Assembly: GCF_003207895.1 (NCBI RefSeq)
Contig: NZ_NKUB01000003.1
Location: 203,719-267,718 of the forward strand
Length of the DNA stretch: 64,000 bases
From: Komagataeibacter swingsii
Lineage (GTDB): Bacteria > Pseudomonadota > Alphaproteobacteria > Acetobacterales > Acetobacteraceae
Direction: 5' to 3'
Shown: positions 26,159-35,590 of the stretch, piece by piece
Layout of the letters: each line of letters opens with the position of its first letter
Position numbering within the stretch: position 1 is the first letter of the stretch
Notes under the pieces: generated by a model
Told to the model about the DNA's origin: nothing
Databases searched by the model: none
The model's input: only the letters and a program-made list of their open reading frames with translations
Position numbers and translations under genes: made by a program

Positions 26159-26806
26159 CTATTTCTTGACGGTAATGCGGATTTCTTTTGTATCCCCGGC
26201 CAGGTATTGGCGGATGTACAGGCTGGTCTGGCCGTTATCGCCTGCAATGGACCGGCTGTTTCCCTCATTCAGGCCACAGGCATTGCCCCGCAGCCTGACG
26301 ACCGCCCATGCATTGCAGTCAAGTTCGGTTGGCGCGCCGCTCAACAGGCCGATCAGGGTGATGTCCGTATCGACATCGTATGTGGCGGCCACGCTGCCGG
26401 CATCCCTGAACACGATGGATACAGTGACGTTGTCATCCACGCTCAGGTCAAGCAGCAGCAGGCCGGAATTGGCCGTTTTCGGGCCGAATGCCAGCGTGCC
26501 CCCGCCCGTCGCCGCCGTAACGCGCACCCATATGGCATGGAGCGCGCCCATGCTGTCGAATTCCATCGTGCCGCCGCGCAGGACGTAATCGCGCAGGCAG
26601 GTCCGGGCCATGTCAGCGAGCGAATGGCGCGGATCGTCGCCCGGCCCCACCACCTGTCGTTCCGGACTGCCGGGCATGCTGCCGAACAGGGACGCATCGC
26701 GCGCGACTTCAATCAGGCCGTGCCGCAGGACAGACAGGCCGCCACGAATGTCCCGGTCCAACGGCTTGCCGGGCAGGTCGTGAAGTCTGTCTGTTCGACG
26801 GCGCAT
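26159..26806 (-). CDS. Protein of unknown function
   Basis: 215 residues that I do not recognise. The first ~80 residues are charged; the rest alternates hydrophobic and polar residues in a beta-rich pattern (GGTMEFDSMGALHAIWVRV, LLLLDLSVDDNVTVSIVF, WAVVRLRGNACGLNEG) and ends KEIRITVKK. There are no membrane segments or signal peptide. No good ribosome-binding site precedes the ATG. The opposite strand also has a long open frame, so the coding strand is not certain; the minus-strand product has the more protein-like composition. It sits between a PAS remnant and a resolvase gene, in DNA that looks acquired. Confidence 0.45.
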   Translation of the reverse strand: MRRRTDRLHDLPGKPLDRDIRGGLSVLRHGLIEVARDASLFGSMPGSPERQVVGPGDDPRHSLADMARTCLRDYVLRGGTMEFDSMGALHAIWVRVTAATGGGTLAFGPKTANSGLLLLDLSVDDNVTVSIVFRDAGSVAATYDVDTDITLIGLLSGAPTELDCNAWAVVRLRGNACGLNEGNSRSIAGDNGQTSLYIRQYLAGDTKEIRITVKK

Positions 26807-27070
26807 GAAATCTGAATCCAGTTTCGCAAAAGTCTTAGGGTTTTGATAAGTTGTATTCCGAATACTATTTACTTTTCATTAACGCAACATATTTCATCGC
26901 ATATAAATAAATGCATTTTTAGTTGAATGATGGGAATATATTCCTTAATCCTGTATTGTTCTATGCAAAAAGAAAACAGACTTATGCAGTATCGCAATAT
27001 AACGCCTGTTCAGTTTGGCTGTTTTTTGATTACATGGCCGACTGAAATTCAATTCTGATTTGATGATAGA

Positions 27071-27652
27071 ATGCTGATCGGTTATGCGCGGGTAAGTACG
27101 GATGAATGCACCCTTGACGTTCAAGTATGGCATTTGCGTGACGTAGGCTGTGAAGCGATCCATGAAGATTCCCTTCTGGAGGATGAAAAGGCGCGGCCGG
27201 CGCTGCGCCGCCTCCTGCAGGAGGTGGAAAAAGGCGATATCGTAATCGTGTATCGGCTTGACCGCCTTGCGCGTTCCACGCAGCACCTGCTGAAAATCGC
27301 GGAATCCCTGCGGCACAAGGATGTTGGCCTGCGGTCCATCAGTGAACCGTGGATGGATACGACATCACCCGAAGGCCGCATCGTCATGACGGTATTCGCG
27401 GGGATCGCTGATTTTGAACGTGCCCTGATACGTGAACGCACGGCGGCGGGCCGCCTGAATGCCCGCCAGCGCGGCATACATATGGGACGCCCCGCCAAGC
27501 TGGGACCGGCGGAAAACGCACGGATATATCAAATGGTCACACAGGGTGGCCTGAGCGTGGCCGACGCCGCCGGGCAGTTCAACGTACACAAGGCGACCAT
27601 TTACCGCATCATTTCCAAATGCCGGAGCATGGAAAGAAGCAGGGAAAGCTGA
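27071..27652 (+). CDS. Serine recombinase (resolvase/invertase family)
   Basis: 193 residues, typical of Tn3-type resolvases and DNA invertases. MLIGYARVSTDE carries the catalytic Ser9. Further marks are DIVIVYRLDRLARSTQHLL, TSPEGRIVMTVFAGIADFERALIRERT (long helix E) and a C-terminal helix-turn-helix (LSVADAAGQFNVHKATIYRII). It would cut and rejoin DNA at paired sites. No transposase or invertible segment is seen beside it, and the 250 bases upstream are strongly AT-rich, so it is probably a leftover from a transposon or plasmid insertion. Confidence 0.92.
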   Translation: MLIGYARVSTDECTLDVQVWHLRDVGCEAIHEDSLLEDEKARPALRRLLQEVEKGDIVIVYRLDRLARSTQHLLKIAESLRHKDVGLRSISEPWMDTTSPEGRIVMTVFAGIADFERALIRERTAAGRLNARQRGIHMGRPAKLGPAENARIYQMVTQGGLSVADAAGQFNVHKATIYRIISKCRSMERSRES

Positions 27653-27664
27653 AAGTTTCAGCGA

Positions 27665-27692
27665 ACGCCGCCTTTATGGAAAAAGGCGGCGT
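27665..27692. terminator. Bidirectional hairpin between the resolvase and efflux genes
   Basis: ACGCCGCCTTT at 27665-27675 pairs with AAAGGCGGCGT at 27682-27692 around a six-base loop, between two convergent genes. The stem sequence is related to the GCCGCCTTTTTGAAAAAAGGC hairpin inside the MITE-like repeats, so it may be a fragment of one reused as a terminator. Confidence 0.5.
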
Positions 27693-27709
27693 CCGGAACG
27701 CATGTCCGC

Positions 27710-29296
27710 TTACTGCCCCATGCCGGGGGACAGCACGGGCCGTGTCAGGTTGTCATCCGGGTCGGGGCCGTGGCTGTGCGGCGCGGGCACGTCGCCCACG
27801 GGGGGCGCGTTATGCAGGCCCGAATACTGCAACGGGTCAACCCCGAACAGGCTGTTGGGCGCGGGCAGGCTGGCCGCGTCCCATCCCCCGCCACAGGCAC
27901 GGATCATGCCAACCTGCGCCTGCAGGTAGCGGGTCTGGATTTCGGCCTGCTGTATGCGCGCATCCAGCGTGCTGACCTGCGCGATGAGCACGTCCAGATA
28001 GGCCGCAAGCCCGCCCTTGTACAGGTTCATGGTAATGTCCTGTGTCTGGCTGGCCGCGCCGACTGCGGCGCGCAGGCGGCTGTTTTCGCCATCCAGCCGG
28101 CTGGTGCGCGACAGCCCGTCCTCCACATCGCGGAAGGCGTTGAGGATGGTGACACGGTAATGGTCGCGGGTTTCACGGTAGGCGGACCAGCTCTGCTGCA
28201 ACTGCGCGCGGCGCAGGCCGCCTTCGAACACCGGCATGGTCACGGTCGCGCCGTAGGACCACATGGAGTTGGCGAGGTTGGCGAGGTTGAAGCCGTTATC
28301 ATCAAACCCCCCGTTCATCTGGAACGATACATGCGGGTAGAACGCGGCGCGCGCGATGCCGATGGCCCGGTTGGCCTGCGCCATCTGGCGTTCGGCCATG
28401 GCGATGTCGGGCCTGCGCTGCAACAGGTCCGATGGCATGGGCGCGCGCAGCGCGAAGCGGGTTGCGTTCAGGTGCGCATCCGCCGCGATATGGAAGGATG
28501 ACGGGGCCACGTTGACCAGCACGGCCACCGCATGTTCCATCACCTCGCGCTGGGCCTGGATGTCCAGCAGGCGGGCCTGCGTGGTGTAAAGCTGGTTCTG
28601 CGCGCGCGCCACGTCCAGCCGTGAATCCGCCTGGTCCTGCAGCCGCGTCTGGGTCACGCGCAGGGATTCCTGGTAATACCGGATCGACTGGGTATAGATC
28701 GCCGCCTGCGCGTCCAGCCCGCGCAGGGTGAAATAGTCGCTGGCCAGTTCGGCCTGCAAGCTCAGCCGGGCCGCGGCGTATTCCGCCGCCTGTTCCTGCG
28801 CATAGTCTTTTTGCAGGCGCACCCGGTTGCGGATGGCGGACCAGAAATCCGGCTCCCACGACGCCATGCCGCCATAGAATTCGTCTGAATCCGTAATGGG
28901 TCCCTTGTAGCGGAACAGCCGTTCGGCCGAGCTTTTGTTGTTGCTGCCGCCAAAGGCCACGCCAAAATGCGGCAGCAGGTCGGCCCGCGCCTCGCTTACG
29001 ATCGCGCGCGCCTGCAAGAAGCGCTCGCTGGCGGCCTGCAGGTCGCCGTTATGGGCCATGGCGGCGGTTTCCAGGTCATCAAGCCGTGGGTCGGCAAAGC
29101 TTTTCCACCACTGCGCGGGAATGGTGTCGTCCATGGGGCGGGCCACGCCAAACGGGGCCTGCCCCTGCCACGTGGCGGGAATGACGTAATGCGGCGCGTG
29201 ATAGGCGGGGGCAAGGTCGCACCCCGCCAGCGACAGCAGCGACACGGCGCACATGCCGCCCCTGCCCATGGCGCGGCGGATGGTACGGGCCATCAT
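27710..29296 (-). CDS. Outer-membrane efflux lipoprotein (NodT/OprM family)
   Basis: 528 residues. A lipoprotein signal ending LSLAGCDLAPAY gives the acylated cysteine. Two copies of the outer-membrane efflux repeat follow, with long helices, RRPDIAMAERQMAQANRAIG between them, and NAFRDVEDGLS near the end. These trimeric channels span the outer membrane and periplasm and dock onto RND pumps. The gene is last in the three-gene operon, and its start overlaps the stop of the adaptor gene by four bases. The C-terminal ~60 residues are Pro/His-rich and look disordered. Confidence 0.93.
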   Translation of the reverse strand: MMARTIRRAMGRGGMCAVSLLSLAGCDLAPAYHAPHYVIPATWQGQAPFGVARPMDDTIPAQWWKSFADPRLDDLETAAMAHNGDLQAASERFLQARAIVSEARADLLPHFGVAFGGSNNKSSAERLFRYKGPITDSDEFYGGMASWEPDFWSAIRNRVRLQKDYAQEQAAEYAAARLSLQAELASDYFTLRGLDAQAAIYTQSIRYYQESLRVTQTRLQDQADSRLDVARAQNQLYTTQARLLDIQAQREVMEHAVAVLVNVAPSSFHIAADAHLNATRFALRAPMPSDLLQRRPDIAMAERQMAQANRAIGIARAAFYPHVSFQMNGGFDDNGFNLANLANSMWSYGATVTMPVFEGGLRRAQLQQSWSAYRETRDHYRVTILNAFRDVEDGLSRTSRLDGENSRLRAAVGAASQTQDITMNLYKGGLAAYLDVLIAQVSTLDARIQQAEIQTRYLQAQVGMIRACGGGWDAASLPAPNSLFGVDPLQYSGLHNAPPVGDVPAPHSHGPDPDDNLTRPVLSPGMGQ

Positions 29297-30480
29297 TCAT
29301 CGTCCTTTTCATCGGTGTCGTTGCTGTATCCGGCCGCGGGCTGGACCACGCGCACGCTCTCGCCTTCCAGCAGGTCGGCGGGCGGGTTGTCGATGATCCG
29401 GTCATCGGGTGCTATGCCTGAGAGCACCTGCGTCGCCCCATCGCCCATGCGGCCCACGGTTATGGCGTGGAAATGCGCGTGGTTCTGTCCGTCCACCACC
29501 GCCACCTGCATGCCGTGTTCCTGAAACACCAGCGCGCCGGTGGGGATGGTCAGGTGTGTGGCCTGCTCCGGTGCTGTCAGGGTGACGGCGGCAAAGGTTC
29601 CGGGCCACAGGGCGTGGTCGGTGTTGTCGATCACGAACTCGCTCACGCTGGTACGGGTGTCGGGGTCGTAGCCGCCCGATACGGTCAGGAACTTCGCCTC
29701 GAACCGCCGGTCGGGGAACTGCGGCACCTGCACGCTGGCCTGCAGCCCGGGCTGGAGGATGTAGGACATGTTTTCGGGGATGGAGACGAACAGCCGCATC
29801 TGGTGCGTGTCCGCCACGCTGAACAGTTCGCTGGCCGCACCCGTGGCGTTCAGGTTGCCGCCGCCTTCATGCACGTAGTCGCCCACGTTGATGTCGCGTT
29901 CCGTCACCACGCCATCAAACGGGGCGACAATGACCTTGAAGCGTTCAAGGGCGGCATAGCGGTCAAGGTTGTGGCGCGCGGCCTCAAGGTCGGCGGCAGC
30001 CGATTTCTCGTTCGCATCCTGCACCGATACCGACTGGCCGGAAACAGCCTGTGATTTGCCCATCAGCCGCCAGCGCTGCGCGGTCACCACCGCGAGGTCA
30101 TATTTTGCCTGCGAGGATTGCAGGTCGGCCTGCGCCTGCGCGAACTGGGCGTCAAGGCCGGGGGTGTTGATCTCGGCCAGTACGTCGCCTGCCGCCACCC
30201 GCGCGCCGTAATCCTTATACCACATCCGCACATAGCCCGATGCCTGCGGGTAGATGGGGGCCTGGTACCAGGCATCGATGGTGCCGGGCAGGTCAAGGCT
30301 GACATGGCGCGCCTCCCTGCGTGGCGCGATGACCATGACATCGGGCACGGCGGCAATGGCGGCCTCGCGCCGCAGGGCGGCGGCATGCTGCACGCGCCCG
30401 ACCAGCAGGTACCCGCACCACCCCGCGACAATGGCGGCACCGGCCAGCATGATGATTTTTCTGTTGTTCTGGGTGGGCAT
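29293..30480 (-). CDS. RND efflux periplasmic adaptor (membrane fusion protein)
   Basis: 395 residues from the ATG at 30480, with GGAGGAA upstream; the frame is open farther up but overlaps the pump gene. One N-terminal membrane anchor (IIMLAGAAIVAGWCGYLLVG) is followed by a barrel-sandwich lipoyl half (YPQASGYVRMWYKDYGARVAAGDVLAEI), an alpha-hairpin, the second lipoyl half (VIVAPFDGVVTERDINVGDYV) and beta-barrel domains. It links the pump encoded upstream to the outer-membrane channel encoded downstream; both junctions are ATGA-type overlaps. The substrate is unknown. Confidence 0.92.
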   Translation of the reverse strand: MPTQNNRKIIMLAGAAIVAGWCGYLLVGRVQHAAALRREAAIAAVPDVMVIAPRREARHVSLDLPGTIDAWYQAPIYPQASGYVRMWYKDYGARVAAGDVLAEINTPGLDAQFAQAQADLQSSQAKYDLAVVTAQRWRLMGKSQAVSGQSVSVQDANEKSAAADLEAARHNLDRYAALERFKVIVAPFDGVVTERDINVGDYVHEGGGNLNATGAASELFSVADTHQMRLFVSIPENMSYILQPGLQASVQVPQFPDRRFEAKFLTVSGGYDPDTRTSVSEFVIDNTDHALWPGTFAAVTLTAPEQATHLTIPTGALVFQEHGMQVAVVDGQNHAHFHAITVGRMGDGATQVLSGIAPDDRIIDNPPADLLEGESVRVVQPAAGYSNDTDEKDDE

Positions 30481-33400
30481 CACTTCATTTCCTCCCGGAC
30501 ACGGGACGGACGGTTGTGCAGGATTGCGTAAACACACGGCACGAACAAAAGCGTGGAGACAGTTGCCACCAGCAGCCCGCCAATGACGGCGCGGCCCAGC
30601 GGCGCGTTCTGGGAATTGCTCATGGCCATGGGCACCATGCCGATCACCATGGCCAGTGCGGTCATCAGCACCGGGCGGATGCGGCCGTAGCCTGCCTCCA
30701 GTGCCGCGCGCAGGGCGTCGCCATGTTCCTCGATCCGTTCCCGCGCGAATGACACGACAAGGATGGAATTGGCGGTCGCCGTGCCCATGCACATGATCGC
30801 CCCCGTCAGCGCGGGGACCGACAGCCGCGTATGCGTCAGGAACAGCGCCCACGCGATGCCGGCCAATGCACCGGGCAGCGCGGTGATGATGATGAACGGG
30901 TCCAGCCATGACTGGAAATTGACCACGATCAGCAGGTAGATCAGCAGCACCGACACCACCAGACCGAACACCAGTTCGACATAGGCATGGCGCATGGTTT
31001 CGGTCTGCCCGCGCACCACCACGGCGGCGGTGGAGGGCACCTGCCCCCGCGTCTGGTCCAGCACGCGCTGCACGCCGGTTGTCACCTGCCCCAGATCAGC
31101 ACCCTCGGCCGAGACATAGATGTCCACTTCCGGCATGGAGTTGAAGTGCGAGACCTGCCCCGGCGTGCCGGTGGCGCTGACATTGCTGATACCGCCCAGA
31201 AGCTGCATGTGCCGCCCCTGCGGGTCGCCATCGCCCTTGTCCACCGGAATGGTCATGAGGTTGTTGAAATGCGTCAATTGGTCCTGTGACACATACACGT
31301 TCAGCGGGAAGGTGATGCCCGTGGCCGGGTCCAGCCAGTATTGCGGGTCCACCGTCTGGCTGCCTGACAGCGTCATGAGTTCGTTGTTGGCAAGGTCGGC
31401 TTCCGTCATGCCGGTGGCCTGCCCGAAGGTGCGGTTGCCCTGCACGAACAGGGTGGGCGTTTTCATGGTCTGCTGGATCACGACATCGGCCGCGCCGGGG
31501 ACGGCGCGCAGGCGGTTTACCAGCAGGCGGGCGTAATCATAGTTGTCGCGCAGGTCCGGCCCCGAAATCTGGATGTCGATGGGCGCGGGTGAGCCGAAGT
31601 TCAGGATCTTCGCCGTCAGGTCGGCGGGCTGGAAGGTGAAGACCGTGCCGGGAAACCTTGCGGAAAGGTCATGGCGCAGGATGGCGCGGTCATCCCATAC
31701 CGGCGTTTCCTCATCCTTCAGGGCAATGGTGATGTCACAGTCCTGCGTGCCGATGGTGGGCGTGGGAATGAAGGCCTGGTTATGGGCGCCTTCAGGCAGG
31801 CCACAGTTTTCGATCATGGTGTCCACCTTGCCGGGGAACAGTGCGTTGATCCGGTCTTCCACCAGCGAGGCCTCGCGGCCCGCCACCTCGATCCGGGTGC
31901 CCAATGGTGCGCGCATGTGCATCTGGATGGTGCCGGATTTGGTCTCGGGAAAGAAATCCCGCCCCGCGACCAGGTACAGCCCCAGCGAGCAGACCGAAAC
32001 GCCAAGGAATACCCCCACAAACCGCCTGCGCCCCGCGATCGCGCGTTTCAGCACGCCCGCATAGCTTTCGCGGAACGTGTTGAACCCGCGTTCGAACGCC
32101 TGCTGGAAGCGTTCGGGCAGCCGCTTCGGGTATTGCAGGTTGTGCACCTGCGGTTCGCAATGGTGGGAATCCCCATGCCCCGCAACACTGTGCCCGGCCA
32201 GCAGGTATTTGGCCATGGTCGGCACCAGCGTACGCGACAGGATGAAGGATGCGATCATGGCGAAGATGATCGCCTCCGCCATCGGCATGAACAGCCAGCC
32301 CGCAACGCCGCTCAGGCCAAACAGCGGCAGCCAGACAATGCAGATGCAGGTGGTGGCGACAAAGGTGGGGATGACGATCTGGTTGGCCGCGTCGATGATC
32401 GCGGGTTCCAGCGTCTTGCCCATTTCCAGATGCGCATCGATGTTCTCGATCATCACCGTGGCGTCATCCACCAGGATGCCCACCGCCAGCGCAAGCCCGC
32501 CCAGCGTCATGACATTGATCGTCTGCCCCGCCCAGTGCAGCCCGATGATGGCGCACAAAATCGCCAGCGGGATGGAGGTCGCGATGATGACCGTGGGCCG
32601 CCACGACCCCAGGAACAGAAGCACCACCATGCCGGTCAGGGCGGCGGCCGTCAGCATTTCGCGCACCACGTCGAAGATGGAATCCTTCACGAAGACCGAG
32701 GCATCGCCCAGTATGCTGACCTTCACATCCGGCGGCAGCAGTTTCTGGATACGCGGCAGCAGCGCCTTCGCACCCGCCACGACATCCAGCGTCGAGGCGT
32801 CGCCGCTTTTCATCACGACGATTTCCACCCCCTGCTTGCCCTTGACCAGCACAAGGTTGGTCTGCGGGTGGCCGCCGCGATAGACTTCCGCCACGTCATG
32901 CACATAGATCACGGCGTTGCCCACGCGCTTGACCGGAATATCACCCAGTTCCTTCATGGATCGCGGGGTGGCGTTGGTCTGCACCATCCAGTCGGTGGCC
33001 GAGATTTTCTGGTCGCCCGCCGGCAGCACGATATTCTGCCCGCGCAGGGCGTTCTGCACGTCCATGGCCGAGAGGTGGTGCGCCTGTAGCTGCTGCTGGT
33101 TCAGCGCCACCATGACAAAGCTGTCCATTCCGCCATAGGCCTGTGGCACCACCGCGCCGGGCACGGTGACCAGCAGCGGGCGCACGCGGATCATCGCCAG
33201 CTTGAACAGGTCGGATGGCGTCTGCTTGTCGGACGTGACCTGAAGGGTCAGCACCGGCACGGATGAGGCGTCAAGGCTCATCACCATGGGTGACGGGATG
33301 TTTTCGGGCAACTGTTTTATGACCGTCTGGGATATGGCGGTCACTTCCGCTTCCGCCTTGCCAATATCGGTGCCGGGCTGGAAGTATATGTTGACGATGC

Positions 33401-33671
33401 CGCGCCCGTAATACGAACTGCTTTCCATATGTTCAATGCCCTCGACGGTCGAGGTCACCATCAGTTCGTAATTATAGATGATACGGCCCGCGAATTCCTC
33501 CGGCAGCATGCCGCCATAGGTCCAGACAACGGACACGACCGGTATCTTGATATTGGGGAACACGTCCGTCGGCGTACGCAATACCGACATGATGCCAAAG
33601 ACCACGATAAGGATCGACAGCACCACAAAGGTATAGGGCCGACGTAGTGCGGTGACTACGATGGCGTTCAT
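30480..33671 (-). CDS. RND family efflux transporter, permease subunit
   Basis: 1063 residues from the ATG at 33671 (MNAIVVTALRRPYTFVVLS); the frame starts slightly further up without a ribosome site. Twelve expected membrane helices flank two large periplasmic loops. TM4 carries the proton-relay aspartates (ILVDDATVMIENIDAHLE). The position of the AcrB lysine reads TATANSILVVSFARE, a variant common in a divergent HAE1/multidrug branch. It should expel compounds using proton force, with the adaptor and channel encoded downstream. No regulator gene is adjacent, so control is not visible. Confidence 0.93.
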   Translation of the reverse strand: MNAIVVTALRRPYTFVVLSILIVVFGIMSVLRTPTDVFPNIKIPVVSVVWTYGGMLPEEFAGRIIYNYELMVTSTVEGIEHMESSSYYGRGIVNIYFQPGTDIGKAEAEVTAISQTVIKQLPENIPSPMVMSLDASSVPVLTLQVTSDKQTPSDLFKLAMIRVRPLLVTVPGAVVPQAYGGMDSFVMVALNQQQLQAHHLSAMDVQNALRGQNIVLPAGDQKISATDWMVQTNATPRSMKELGDIPVKRVGNAVIYVHDVAEVYRGGHPQTNLVLVKGKQGVEIVVMKSGDASTLDVVAGAKALLPRIQKLLPPDVKVSILGDASVFVKDSIFDVVREMLTAAALTGMVVLLFLGSWRPTVIIATSIPLAILCAIIGLHWAGQTINVMTLGGLALAVGILVDDATVMIENIDAHLEMGKTLEPAIIDAANQIVIPTFVATTCICIVWLPLFGLSGVAGWLFMPMAEAIIFAMIASFILSRTLVPTMAKYLLAGHSVAGHGDSHHCEPQVHNLQYPKRLPERFQQAFERGFNTFRESYAGVLKRAIAGRRRFVGVFLGVSVCSLGLYLVAGRDFFPETKSGTIQMHMRAPLGTRIEVAGREASLVEDRINALFPGKVDTMIENCGLPEGAHNQAFIPTPTIGTQDCDITIALKDEETPVWDDRAILRHDLSARFPGTVFTFQPADLTAKILNFGSPAPIDIQISGPDLRDNYDYARLLVNRLRAVPGAADVVIQQTMKTPTLFVQGNRTFGQATGMTEADLANNELMTLSGSQTVDPQYWLDPATGITFPLNVYVSQDQLTHFNNLMTIPVDKGDGDPQGRHMQLLGGISNVSATGTPGQVSHFNSMPEVDIYVSAEGADLGQVTTGVQRVLDQTRGQVPSTAAVVVRGQTETMRHAYVELVFGLVVSVLLIYLLIVVNFQSWLDPFIIITALPGALAGIAWALFLTHTRLSVPALTGAIMCMGTATANSILVVSFARERIEEHGDALRAALEAGYGRIRPVLMTALAMVIGMVPMAMSNSQNAPLGRAVIGGLLVATVSTLLFVPCVYAILHNRPSRVREEMK

Positions 33672-34157
33672 GGGATGAATGATTCCCTGTAGTACGAAGA
33701 ACCGCGCAGCACCGTGGGCGCGCGCCACAGTAATGTGTGCGGTTTTTACTGTATGGATGGGTTGGCCGCGCCCGGCGCGGTGGCGTGCAGGCCCTAGGGT
33801 TTACGGGTCATGGTGATGGACATGGGACGATGCTCCGGCATGATCGGTAACGGGCGGGCCGGCATGGGGCATGCGGCATCTGCCTGGAACGACAGATACA
33901 GTGTTTTTTTACAAAGTATGAACAGATAAGATTTAAAATAATCTTCATTACCGGAAATGCCTGTAATTATTTCCAATAATTTATGAAGTATAATTTATTG
34001 TTTTTCGTGATTTCATAAATAAAAAATCCGTCATCGGGGAACTGTTGCCCATTACGGATCGGTTCCCGCCCCGCAGGCATTTTAAAATAAAAATTACCCG
34101 GTTCATGCCTGTGTCATGTAACGGCGCGTGCAGGAAAGAAAACTGCCTGAAAACCAG

Positions 34158-34236
34158 AAAGGAGTTTTTGGTGAAGCTTTTTTCAAAAAGCTTCAGGGAA
34201 CGCTGCCCTTTTGAAAAAAAGCGGCGCCCGAAAACT
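34158..34236 (+). repeat. Core fragment of the MITE-like repeat (copy E)
   Basis: It keeps GGAGTTTTTGGTGAAGC, the AAGCTT-centred hairpin and the AACGCTGCCCTTTTGAAAAAA hairpin of copies A and B, but neither terminal inverted repeat. The A- and T-runs and the two stems could still work as a terminator. Confidence 0.55.
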
Positions 34237-34507
34237 TCCATCTTTATTTATGAAACGGCTATTCCGGGACAACGCCCAGGCGGCCATCCGTCCCTGCAAC
34301 CCGACCGGCCCGCTTGCGACCAGTGCTGCCCGGCGGGTCCATGGCAGGGCGGTTTCCGCCGCGATCAGCGCCATGCCCCGGCCGAAAATTCGGGCTGGCG
34401 CAGGTAATCCCCCGCCTGCCCCGCCCGCGCGGATGGCGGCACGGTCATGCCGGTCAGGTCGCATTGCCCCGTGCCCGCGCCCTGCGCATGCCGCCTAGCC
34501 CGCCGAA

Positions 34508-34651
34508 GAGGCTGCTTGAAAACAAATCATTGATAAAAAACAATAAAAGTTTTTGGGTGCCGCCTTTTTTCAAAAAGGCGGCGTTCTTTCGAAGCTTTTG
34601 CAAAAAGCTTCACCAAAAACTTTCTTTAATTTTAAAGCGCTATGCGGTCTC
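34508..34651 (-). repeat. MITE-like repeat, shortened inverted copy D
   Basis: It begins GAGGCTGCTTGAAAACAAATC, the inverted right end of copies B and C, and runs through both hairpins to AATTTTAAAGCGCTAT. The outer end is then reduced to GGTCTC. Its length is 144 bases instead of 162. Confidence 0.65.
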
Positions 34652-34899
34652 GTAGCGGAAAATGAACCGGCCGGGCAGAATCCACGCCCTGCCCGCCCGC
34701 CGGCACAAACAGTGCCGGTGGGCTGCTGGTTCCCTGCGCGGTGTTGCAATCGGGCGGGTGCGCGTGGCGTGCGTGCCGGTCAGGGGCTAAGGGCTAGGGG
34801 GCCGGCGCTTTTCATGGCGTGGCGCATGTGCCAGTGTTTTGGCAACAGGCGGGACGCTGCCATCATGCCCCCGCCGGACCCAGACGGAAGGCCGTTGCA

Positions 34900-35511
34900 A
34901 TGAAGCTGTATTACACGCCGGGCGCGTGCTCGCTCGCCGCGCATATCATCCTGAATGAAACCGGGCTGCCGCACAGCCTGGAACGGGTGGACCTGAAGAC
35001 CAGGCAGACCGCCAGCGGGGATGACTACCTGAAGGTCAACCCGCGCGGGGCCGTGCCCGCGCTGGAAATCGCACCGGGCACGGTGCTGACGCAGAACGTG
35101 GCGGTGCTGACCTATATCGGCCAGCAGTCGGGCCATGCCGCCTTCCACCCCGCCCCTGATTCGCTTGCGTTTTTCCGCCTGCTTGAAGCCATCGGCTTCT
35201 GCGAGGACGTGCATTCCGCGCTTGGCGCGTTGTTCGCCCCCGACCTGCCCGATGTCACGCGCGAGCGGCTGCTGGGCACGCTCATCCCGCGCCGCCTGAA
35301 CCAGGCGGAGGCCATGCTGGCGGCATGCGGCAATGGCCACGTGCTGCCTGCGGGCTTCACGCAGGCGGATGCGCTGCTGGCCGTGATCCTGAGCTGGGCC
35401 ACCCCGCTGGGGATCGACCTTTCCCCCTGGCCCCGCGCCTGCGCCCTGCGTGATGCGGTGTTTGCCCGCCCGGCGGCGCAGCAGGCCCGGCGTGAGGAAG
35501 GGCTGGACTGA
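34900..35511 (+). CDS. gstA: Beta-class glutathione S-transferase
   Basis: 203 residues from the ATG at 34900, with GGAAGG eight bases upstream. MKLYYTPGACSLAAHIIL places Cys10 as the catalytic residue of bacterial beta-class enzymes. VNPRGAVPALEI is the glutathione-binding loop, and NVAVLTYIGQQ is the following helix. The C-terminal helical domain is somewhat divergent but complete. It is cytosolic and conjugates or carries glutathione for detoxification and redox defence. No operon partner; it converges with the small heat-shock gene. Confidence 0.93.
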   Translation: MKLYYTPGACSLAAHIILNETGLPHSLERVDLKTRQTASGDDYLKVNPRGAVPALEIAPGTVLTQNVAVLTYIGQQSGHAAFHPAPDSLAFFRLLEAIGFCEDVHSALGALFAPDLPDVTRERLLGTLIPRRLNQAEAMLAACGNGHVLPAGFTQADALLAVILSWATPLGIDLSPWPRACALRDAVFARPAAQQARREEGLD

Positions 35512-35534
35512 AAACCATCCGGACCGTACACGCG

Positions 35535-35567
35535 CATGGCCCGGATACCAGCGGTACCCGGGCCATG
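35535..35567. terminator. Bidirectional hairpin between gst and hsp20
   Basis: CATGGCCCGG-TACC pairs with GGTA-CCGGGCCATG around a three-base loop, with one mismatch. It stands between two convergent genes, the expected place for a shared transcription end. No long U-run follows on either strand. Confidence 0.5.
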
Positions 35568-35590
35568 TCACCGTATAGTGGATGCCGCGA

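Larger units (their letters stand above)
33672..34899. other. 1.2-kb gene-free, repeat-rich stretch
   Basis: No convincing gene in either direction. The first ~400 bases are AT-rich and should hold the promoter of the efflux operon. A core fragment of the MITE-like repeat lies at about 34158-34236 and a shortened, inverted copy at 34508-34651. The remaining ~250 bases before the glutathione transferase gene show nothing I can name. Confidence 0.6.

Noticed and set aside
26051..26815. 254-codon plus-strand frame opposite the 215-residue unknown protein
   Set aside because: The product is Arg/Gln/His-rich with no secondary-structure pattern. The minus-strand product looks more like a folded protein, though certainty is limited.
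31671..33089. Long plus-strand frame inside the RND pump gene
   Set aside because: The translation is His/Arg/Gln-rich with no hydrophobic core, and the opposite frame is an intact RND transporter.
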